From Bacillota bacterium (lineage in GTDB: Bacteria; Bacillota_A; Clostridia; Clostridiales; Clostridiaceae): a DNA stretch of 11,195 nt. Location: NCBI GenBank assembly GCA_021780795.1, contig JAJXYA010000407.1, forward strand, positions 1-11,195, in the 5' to 3' direction. The first letter of the stretch is position 1. Each line of letters begins with the position of its first letter. Made by a program: the position numbers and the translations under genes. This document shows, piece by piece, positions 6,556 to 11,195 of the stretch. The notes beneath the pieces were generated by a model, which was given only the letters and a program-made list of their open reading frames with translations, was not told where the DNA came from and ran no database searches.

Positions 6556-6562
6556 TGTCGAA
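6556..6562 (+). promoter_or_regulatory. Putative Spo0A (0A) box in the abrB leader
   Basis: TGTCGAA is an exact 0A-box core. It lies at about +8 to +14 from the predicted P2 start. In Bacillus subtilis, phosphorylated Spo0A represses abrB by binding 0A boxes just downstream of the P2 start, so the location is meaningful. A second box 10 bases further on would be highly degenerate (TGTAATT) and is not claimed. Confidence 0.6.
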
Positions 6563-6589
6563 TGATGTAATTTAAGGAGGATTGATTTT

Positions 6590-6838
6590 ATGAAATCAAC
6601 AGGAGTTGTAAGAAAAGTAGATGAACTAGGAAGAATTGTTATTCCTATCGAGTTAAGAAGAACTTTGGATATTGCTGAAAAGGATGCTTTAGAAATCTAT
6701 GTAGATGGAGAACAAATTATTCTAAAAAAATATGAACCAGCTTGTATTTTCTGTGCTGATGCTAGAAACGTTATCAATTACAAAGGTAAAAATATTTGTA
6801 AAAGCTGTTTAGAAGAATTAAAGAACGATATTAAATAA
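6590..6838 (+). CDS. abrB: Transition-state regulator AbrB
   Basis: The 82-residue protein begins with an AbrB N-terminal swapped-hairpin DNA-binding domain (residues 1-50) very close to Bacillus AbrB: KSTGVVRKVDELGRIVIPIE then LRRTLDIAEKDALEIYVDG. The C-terminus is different and shorter than in Bacillus. It carries Cys52-X2-Cys55 and Cys70-X2-Cys73, a probable small zinc-binding knuckle as seen in clostridial AbrB proteins. AbrB represses stationary-phase and sporulation-related genes during growth. AAGGAGG (6574-6580) lies 9 bases before the ATG. Two tandem promoters, an inverted repeat and a Spo0A box precede it. A long hairpin that includes its stop codon ends the transcript. Confidence 0.95.
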   Translation: MKSTGVVRKVDELGRIVIPIELRRTLDIAEKDALEIYVDGEQIILKKYEPACIFCADARNVINYKGKNICKSCLEELKNDIK

Positions 6839-6889
6839 AAAAATAAAGCTCAGTCTAAATTTTAGCTGAGCTTTATTTTTTTATTTAAT
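6830..6889. terminator. Bidirectional terminator shared by abrB and the first P60 gene
   Basis: A perfect 24-bp inverted repeat has arms at 6830-6853 and 6866-6889 with a 12-base loop. Its core is AAAGCTCAG/CTGAGCTTT, flanked by A- and T-runs, so it gives a stem followed by a T-tract in both directions. The arms include the abrB stop codon (6836-6838) and, on the other strand, the stop codon of the P60 gene (6883-6881), so it ends both converging genes. Confidence 0.93.
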
Positions 6890-8044
6890 TATTCTTCTTG
6901 CTCCTACAATGCCGTCACGAACTGGAGTAATTCTAACACTTAGACCAGTATGTGGTGCCTCCACCATATTTCCGTTACCAACATACATAGTAACATGTCC
7001 AGGTCCAGCTATGCCATCTTCTCCCCAATTATAAAATAACAAATCACCAGGTTGTAAATTTGCTAAATTTACTGATACTCCTTCCGAATACTGATCTTCG
7101 CTTGTTCTATTTAGAGATATACCAAAATGAGAATAAGCATATTGAACAAGCCCAGAACAGTCAAAACCAGAACTTGGATCTTCTGCTCCCCATACATAAT
7201 GAACTCCAACAAAGCTCTCTGCATAAGCTACAACTTGTGCACCTGTAGCGGAGGAAGATACAAGATTCCCATTTGGTGGTTGTACACTTACTAAGTTATT
7301 ATTAGAATTTTTTGATTGACTTTGAGCTGCCTGTTGGGCTGCCTGCTGGGCTGCTTTTTGTGCCGCAAGTTGCTCTGCTGCTTGCTCTGCAATTTGCGAC
7401 TGCAAAGCAGAAACTTGTCCAGTTGCAGATGATTCTTCTTTGTTTGCTTCTGCTATCAAAGGTTGTTCTGCAGCTTTTTGTTGATTTAAACTAGCAATAT
7501 TACTTTCACTTTGCGTTTGAAGCGACACAAGATTTTGTTTATCATTTTGCAAAGAAGCTTCTTGATTTTTAATTGCTTGTTCTTTTTGGTTAAGACTATC
7601 TATTAACTGTTTATCATACGCAGTTATTCTCGTTATTGTTTCCATTTTAGATATAAAATCATCAAAACTGCTGGAATCTAGGAGCATGCTAATATACGTG
7701 CTATTTCCATCAATGTAAATAGCCCTCATTCTTTCGTTATATAAATTTTGCTCTGCCTTTATATCGGCTTCAGACTTTTGTATATTTGCCTCAGCTTGCG
7801 ATATTTCTGTTTGTTTCTCCACTATATTATTTTGAATTGTTTTTAATTCCTCTGTCTTTTTACCAATCTGATCATCCAAACTATTAATTGTGTTTTCAAG
7901 TTCAGAAATTTTTTGTTGTGCAGCTTGTACATTATTTTTACTCTGAGTTAATTGATCTTGCAGAGAAGGATCTGCTAAAACCTTAACTCCTGATGAAAGT
8001 ACAATACTTAATGAAATAAGTATTGCTGCCACTCTTTTATGCAT
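6881..8044 (-). CDS. Secreted NlpC/P60 peptidoglycan endopeptidase with coiled coil
   Basis: The 387-residue protein has a signal peptide (charged MHKR, hydrophobic core, probable cleavage after Ala24 in KVLADP). A long Gln-rich coiled coil follows (about 27-245), containing the MRAIYIDGNSTYISMLLDS segment (106-124) typical of PcsB/CwlO-like proteins. Next come an Ala-Gln repeat, a Ser/Asn linker and a C-terminal NlpC/P60 domain (about 268-387). The catalytic residues are visible: Cys296 in DCSG, His350 in GPGH and His365 in APHTG. The family cleaves peptide stems of peptidoglycan during growth and division; coiled-coil members are often activated by FtsEX, but no ftsEX genes are in view. A GGGGGA ribosome site precedes the ATG by about 8 bases. 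It has its own promoter and terminator and is a paralogue of the next gene. Confidence 0.92.
   Translation of the reverse strand: MHKRVAAILISLSIVLSSGVKVLADPSLQDQLTQSKNNVQAAQQKISELENTINSLDDQIGKKTEELKTIQNNIVEKQTEISQAEANIQKSEADIKAEQNLYNERMRAIYIDGNSTYISMLLDSSSFDDFISKMETITRITAYDKQLIDSLNQKEQAIKNQEASLQNDKQNLVSLQTQSESNIASLNQQKAAEQPLIAEANKEESSATGQVSALQSQIAEQAAEQLAAQKAAQQAAQQAAQSQSKNSNNNLVSVQPPNGNLVSSSATGAQVVAYAESFVGVHYVWGAEDPSSGFDCSGLVQYAYSHFGISLNRTSEDQYSEGVSVNLANLQPGDLLFYNWGEDGIAGPGHVTMYVGNGNMVEAPHTGLSVRITPVRDGIVGARRIIK
7326..7354. repeat. Short tandem repeat encoding the AAQQ linker
   Basis: The 12-base unit GCTGCCTGYTGG occurs twice, followed by a partial third copy, inside the P60 gene. It encodes the Ala-Ala-Gln-Gln repeats after the coiled coil. 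It is in frame, so a copy-number change would alter linker length without breaking the gene. Confidence 0.7.
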
Positions 8045-8104
8045 ACCTAGTTCCCCCTTTTATAACTTATTATCTATCACATATCTAAATAAAATTATTA
8101 AATA

Positions 8105-8131
8105 TATAATAAAAATACCATTTTTATTATA
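8105..8131. repeat. Perfect palindrome over the P60 promoter start
   Basis: TATAATAAAAAT (8105-8116) and ATTTTTATTATA (8120-8131) are exact complements around a 3-base centre. The right arm contains the minus-strand -10 box, and the centre falls on the predicted start site. This is an operator-like arrangement, although the AT-rich composition makes chance palindromes more likely. Confidence 0.5.
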
Positions 8132-8155
8132 ACATTAATTTTTTTATTATTTCAA
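8126..8155 (-). promoter_or_regulatory. Promoter of the first P60 gene
   Basis: On the minus strand TTGAAA (8155-8150) and TATAAT (8131-8126) are 18 bases apart. The predicted start near 8119 gives a leader of about 75 bases before the ATG at 8044. It lies just after the terminator of the upstream P60 gene, so the two hydrolases are separate transcription units. Confidence 0.65.
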
Positions 8156-8168
8156 CCTAAAAAAAATG

Positions 8169-8203
8169 TAAAAGCCTCAACTTCTTAAAAGATGAGGCTT
8201 TTA
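8169..8203 (-). terminator. Terminator of the second P60 gene
   Basis: An 11-bp stem with AAAAGCCTCA and TGAGGCTTTT arms (8169-8179/8193-8203) starts 13 bases after the P60 stop codon. On the minus strand it is followed by TTTTACATTTTTTT, a usable T-tract, so it ends the second P60 transcript. A T-run also lies on the plus side, but no plus-strand gene approaches. Confidence 0.9.
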
Positions 8204-8215
8204 ATATATATTTTT

Positions 8216-9262
8216 TTAATTTACTCTTCTAGCTCCGCAATAATTTGGCTCATCCGCTAAAGGAACAACTTGAACTACTGTTCCTGTATGAGGAGCATGA
8301 ATCATAAGTCCATTGCCTATGTACATACCAACATGTCCAGGACCACCACCGCTATTATTAAAGAAAACTAAATCCCCTGGCTGAAGATTATTTTCGTTTA
8401 CTGCACTTCCAACTCCAAACTGTTCTTCACTAGTTCTTGGCAAACTAATTCCAAAATGACTGTAAACATACATCATTAAACCTGAGCAGTCAAAAGTTGT
8501 TGGACCAGCTGTAGCATAAACATATTGATCCCCTCTAAAATTTAAAGCATAAGAAACAACAGGATTGCTACTATTTCCACCTCTATTTATATCTACGCTC
8601 AATGCAGGAGTCGCTACTTTTGGAGCCGCTAAATTATTAACGTAAACTTGCTGTGTCTGACTGAGTGCGATTTCATTATTTAACGTAGTTTTAGCCTGAG
8701 CAAGAAGTGGCTCTTCCTGTGCTTTTTGCTTATTTAATTGTGCTATCTTATTGTTACAAGAATCTTTTAATGCTATAAGCGATTGTTCTTGACTTTTAAG
8801 CACTGATTCTCTTCTAGCTATTTCATCTTTCATTTGATTCAAGTTAGATATAACATTGTTGTTATATTGAACAACCTTATTAACAATCTCTAATCTTGAA
8901 ATAAAATCACTTATACCATTTGAATTTAAAAGAACATCTAAATAACTTGTAGTCCCACCCATGTACATGGAACGAATACTTTGATCGAATTGATTTTGTT
9001 CGATATTAATATTACTTTCAGATCTTTTAATTTCATTTTCATCACTATTGATATCGTTTTCTGTTTTGGTTATTTGAACATTCGTCTGTTGAATTTGAAG
9101 TGCAGTTTGTTGAATCTGATTATCAAAATTCTCTAATTGCGTTTCTAGTGCTTTTTCATTATTTTTCGCATTTTGTAAACTACTTGGACTGGCAAACACA
9201 GTAGTACTTGTGATTAACGTAATAGCCAGGACAGCAGTGATGCTTAAAACCTTTCTATGCAA
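8216..9262 (-). CDS. Secreted NlpC/P60 peptidoglycan endopeptidase with coiled coil (paralogue)
   Basis: The 348-residue protein has the same build as its downstream neighbour. A signal peptide (MHRK, hydrophobic stretch, likely cut after Ala24 in TVFASP) is followed by a Gln/Asn-rich coiled coil (about 26-205) with IRSMYMGGTTSYLDVLLNS (96-114). A short Ala/Pro linker leads to an NlpC/P60 domain (about 232-348) with Cys259 in DCSG, His310 in GPGH and His325 in APHTG. It lacks the long Ala-Gln repeat of the other protein. The start is taken as TTG 9262-9260, placed 8 bases after a perfect AAGGAGG (9277-9271); this yields a proper signal peptide matching the paralogue's MHKR. An upstream in-frame ATG would put this ribosome site inside the coding region. 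The role is cell-wall remodelling outside the membrane. Confidence 0.92.
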   Translation of the reverse strand: MHRKVLSITAVLAITLITSTTVFASPSSLQNAKNNEKALETQLENFDNQIQQTALQIQQTNVQITKTENDINSDENEIKRSESNINIEQNQFDQSIRSMYMGGTTSYLDVLLNSNGISDFISRLEIVNKVVQYNNNVISNLNQMKDEIARRESVLKSQEQSLIALKDSCNNKIAQLNKQKAQEEPLLAQAKTTLNNEIALSQTQQVYVNNLAAPKVATPALSVDINRGGNSSNPVVSYALNFRGDQYVYATAGPTTFDCSGLMMYVYSHFGISLPRTSEEQFGVGSAVNENNLQPGDLVFFNNSGGGPGHVGMYIGNGLMIHAPHTGTVVQVVPLADEPNYCGARRVN

Positions 9263-9349
9263 TACAACTTCCTCCTTAATAATAACAAAATGTACTGTCA
9301 TTTGTTTCTAAAGTGCTGGTTGTTATGTATTTCTAAAATAACTATCGTA

Positions 9350-9379
9350 ATTATAACATAATAAGACATAAAGTTACAA
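9350..9379 (-). promoter_or_regulatory. Promoter of the second P60 gene
   Basis: On the minus strand TTGTAA (9379-9374) and TATAAT (9355-9350) are separated by 18 bases, with a TG one base before the -10 (extended -10). The leader before the TTG start would be about 80 bases. No strong terminator for rsmI was found between 9380 and 9448, so some read-through from rsmI is possible. Confidence 0.65.
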
Positions 9380-9448
9380 GGGATTTAACATTTTTTTATA
9401 AATGTAAATTTTATATCAATAATATATGTTTTTACAGTAACTTTTTTG

Positions 9449-10291
9449 TTAGATATTTAATGAAAATTTATAAACTTCATTTTTTGACAATTTTCTATCC
9501 TTAGCTACTAATTTTACTGCTTCTTTTTTAGCCTTTCCTCGATTAATATACATCAAAATATGATCCTCAACAGAAATATCTTTCCATAATTCCATGCTTT
9601 CAATTTGAATTTCTTCATCTGTTTTTCCTGAAAGTGCTATCACATATTCCCCTCTCGGTTCATTTTCAGAATAAAACTCTATAGCTTCTACAAGGGTGGT
9701 TCTTTTTATGTTTTCGTGTAGCTTTGTTAATTCTTTACATATAGCCACTTTTCTATTGCCTATATTTTCAAATAGAAATTGTAAAGTCTTGTTCAACCTA
9801 TGTGGAGCTTCATAAAATATAATTGTGCCTTTCAAATTTTTAATTTCATTTATAACTTCTTTTTTATCCTTGTTTTCCTTAGGAAGAAATCCTTTGAAAG
9901 TAAAGCCTGTAGTGTCTAAGCCTGAATATACCAAAGCTGTAATCAGGGCAGTAGCTCCTGGTATTATTTCAAAGCATATATCTTTTTGTATACATTGTTT
10001 AACAATAACGCTCCCAGGATCAGAAATTCCAGGCATTCCAGCATCAGTTACTAGTGCAATATTATTTCCTTCCTCTATTAGCTTAATTATGTCTTCAGAT
10101 TTTGCATTCTCATTAAATTTATGATAACTAATTAGTTTTTTTTTGATTTCATATCTATTTAAAAGCTTTAAAGTTTGTCTTGTATCTTCTGCTGCTATTA
10201 TATCGCAATTTTTTAAAGTTTCTAAAGCTCTTAAAGTTATATCTTTTAAATTTCCTATAGGTGTTCCTACTAAAAACAATTTTCCCGTCAT
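9449..10291 (-). CDS. rsmI: 16S rRNA 2'-O-ribose C1402 methyltransferase
   Basis: RsmI methylates the ribose of C1402 in the decoding centre of 16S rRNA using S-adenosylmethionine. The 280-residue protein is full length and shows the tetrapyrrole-methylase fold motifs: VGTPIGNL (8-15), AAEDTR (33-38), VTDAGMPGISDPG (81-93), PGATA (111-115), GFLP (134-137) and YEAPHR (160-165). The ATG overlaps the trmN6 stop as ATGA, with an AAGGAGG site inside the end of trmN6, so the two are translationally coupled. The same order of yabB and rsmI (yabC) close to abrB is found in Bacillus subtilis. Confidence 0.96.
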   Translation of the reverse strand: MTGKLFLVGTPIGNLKDITLRALETLKNCDIIAAEDTRQTLKLLNRYEIKKKLISYHKFNENAKSEDIIKLIEEGNNIALVTDAGMPGISDPGSVIVKQCIQKDICFEIIPGATALITALVYSGLDTTGFTFKGFLPKENKDKKEVINEIKNLKGTIIFYEAPHRLNKTLQFLFENIGNRKVAICKELTKLHENIKRTTLVEAIEFYSENEPRGEYVIALSGKTDEEIQIESMELWKDISVEDHILMYINRGKAKKEAVKLVAKDRKLSKNEVYKFSLNI

Positions 10292-11037
10292 TTTATAGTT
10301 ACCTCCTTACCATATATTTTATTTATCTCTTCTGTATAACTACCATCCTTTTCATGAATATATAATGGATCTTCCCATTTTAAAAATGCTTTACCATCCC
10401 GCTGACCTTCTATAAGCACAATATTAGGTGCCTTATTAATGCTAGGATGAACCATTCTTATTACTTTGGGCTCTATCTTATGTTTTCTCATAAGACAAAA
10501 GATATCAGCTAATCTTTCAGGTCTATGAACCATATACATCCTTCCGTTATCTTTTAAAAGCTTTCTAGTAGCAATAATAACATCTTCAAGCGTACAACAA
10601 ATTTCATGCCTTGCTATAGCATCTTTATCATTATAGTTTATTAATCCAGAATTTCTAAGCTTATATGGAGGATTAACAGTTACTACATCAGCCTTATCTA
10701 TCCTCTTTAATAAACTTTTATCTGTTATACTTCCATTAACAAACCTTATCTTATCTTCTAAACTATTATACATAGCTGACCTTTTAGCCATATCTACCAT
10801 GTCTTCTTGAATTTCTACACCTACTATTTTTGATACTTCTTTTTTCCCTGTTATAATAAATGGAATAATTCCAGTTCCACTACATAAGTCTATTACGGAA
10901 CCACCCTTTTTTACTTTCGCGTAATTTGCAAGCAAAACAGCATCTACACCAAACCTAAACCCGTTTTGTTTTTGTATTACCTTTATTCCTTTTAGCTGCA
11001 AATCTTCTAACGTTTCATCTTCTTTTATTAAATTCAT
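10288..11037 (-). CDS. trmN6: tRNA1(Val) A37 N6-methyltransferase-like protein (YabB/YfiC family)
   Basis: The 249-residue protein is a Rossmann-fold class I methyltransferase. It has the S-adenosylmethionine loop VIDLCSGTGIIP (48-59), an acidic GVEIQEDM strand end (73-80) and the NPPY motif (122-125) of enzymes that methylate exocyclic amino groups of adenine. The N-terminal QNGFRFGVDAVLLANYA block (24-40) is characteristic of TrmN6/YabB, which modify A37 of a tRNA in E. coli; the target in this organism is inferred. AAGGTGG lies about 8 bases upstream of the ATG. It forms a coupled pair with rsmI. The nearest upstream sequence is the hairpin following the motB-like gene, and no clear separate promoter was found. 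Confidence 0.9.
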   Translation of the reverse strand: MNLIKEDETLEDLQLKGIKVIQKQNGFRFGVDAVLLANYAKVKKGGSVIDLCSGTGIIPFIITGKKEVSKIVGVEIQEDMVDMAKRSAMYNSLEDKIRFVNGSITDKSLLKRIDKADVVTVNPPYKLRNSGLINYNDKDAIARHEICCTLEDVIIATRKLLKDNGRMYMVHRPERLADIFCLMRKHKIEPKVIRMVHPSINKAPNIVLIEGQRDGKAFLKWEDPLYIHEKDGSYTEEINKIYGKEVTIK

Positions 11038-11061
11038 AAAATACGTCCACCTTCACAAATT

Positions 11062-11116
11062 AAAGCATATTCATAAAATAGCTTATCACAACAAGCTGTT
11101 TTTTTGAATATGCTTT
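11062..11116 (-). terminator. Long hairpin between the motB-like gene and trmN6
   Basis: Outer arms AAAGCATATTCA (11062-11073) and TGAATATGCTTT (11105-11116) are perfect 12-base complements. An inner stem, AAAATAGCTT/AAGCTGTTTT, extends the structure with one imperfect pair. It lies 11 bases past the motB-like stop codon, in the right place for its terminator, but the T-run after it on the minus strand is short and broken (TTTAATTT). It could be a partial terminator or a processing structure. Confidence 0.55.
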
Positions 11117-11127
11117 AACTAAAAAAT

Positions 11128-11195
11128 TTAATTTGTAGATTCAATCCCATTATATTTTGTATCTAATACAATTATATCTACTCTTCTATTTTTTG
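11128..11195 (-). CDS. motB: C-terminal end of a MotB/OmpA-like flagellar stator protein (partial)
   Basis: Only the last 21 codons and the stop are inside the window. The frame reads KNRRVDIIVL followed by a short polar tail. The NRRVDI motif is the hallmark end of the OmpA/MotB peptidoglycan-binding domain, and in Gram-positive bacteria this usually belongs to MotB, which anchors the flagellar stator to the wall. Another OmpA-domain protein cannot be ruled out from so little sequence. A hairpin follows the stop. Confidence 0.65.
   Translation of the reverse strand, partial: KNRRVDIIVLDTKYNGIESTN

Noticed and set aside
9263..9301. Upstream ATG at 9301 as start of the second P60 protein
   Set aside because: It would place a perfect AAGGAGG inside the coding region and put 13 extra residues before the signal peptide. 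TTG at 9262 matches the paralogue.

Overview
The window is AT-rich with strong Shine-Dalgarno sites, perfect hairpin terminators and protein sequences typical of Clostridium sensu stricto. The AbrB carrying a CX2C...CX2C tail, the Spo0A-type box in front of it, the PcsB-like P60 hydrolases and a MotB C-terminus all point to a motile, spore-forming clostridium. No species is claimed, and there are no rRNA or tRNA genes, insertion sequences or CRISPR arrays.

Layout. (1) Bases 1-3112, minus strand: a thiamine salvage operon. It has a promoter, a TPP riboswitch and a riboswitch-controlled terminator, followed by thiD, cytX, thiM and the start of thiE, tightly packed or overlapping. CytX probably imports the pyrimidine moiety, ThiD and ThiM phosphorylate the two halves, and ThiE joins them. 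(2) 3337-4662, plus strand: a pspA/IM30 gene followed with almost no gap by a Cys-rich protein whose C-terminus resembles DUF1292, probably a two-gene envelope-stress unit. (3) 4663-4987: a non-coding gap with a cluster of five DnaA-box-like nonamers and an AT-rich stretch. (4) 4988-6190, minus: a protein built like a tRNA nucleotidyltransferase, with a degenerate nucleotidyltransferase part and an intact-looking HD phosphohydrolase domain. (5) 6191-6589: a regulatory gap holding two tandem sigma-A promoters, an inverted repeat and a Spo0A box in front of abrB (6590-6838, plus). (6) 6830-9379: a shared bidirectional terminator, then two separately transcribed secreted NlpC/P60 cell-wall hydrolases on the minus strand. 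(7) 9449-11037, minus: trmN6-rsmI, a translation-coupled pair of RNA methyltransferases. (8) 11128-11195, minus: the C-terminal end of a MotB-like protein, followed by a hairpin.

The abrB, rsmI and trmN6 (yabB) genes lie close together near the replication origin in Bacillus subtilis, so this window may also be origin-proximal; that is inference. Most genes are housekeeping. The points that deserve a second look are the DnaA-box cluster, the abrB control region (which resembles the B. subtilis dual-promoter/0A-box arrangement), the degenerate nucleotidyltransferase-HD protein and the Cys-rich partner of PspA. No clearly new multi-gene system was recognised.
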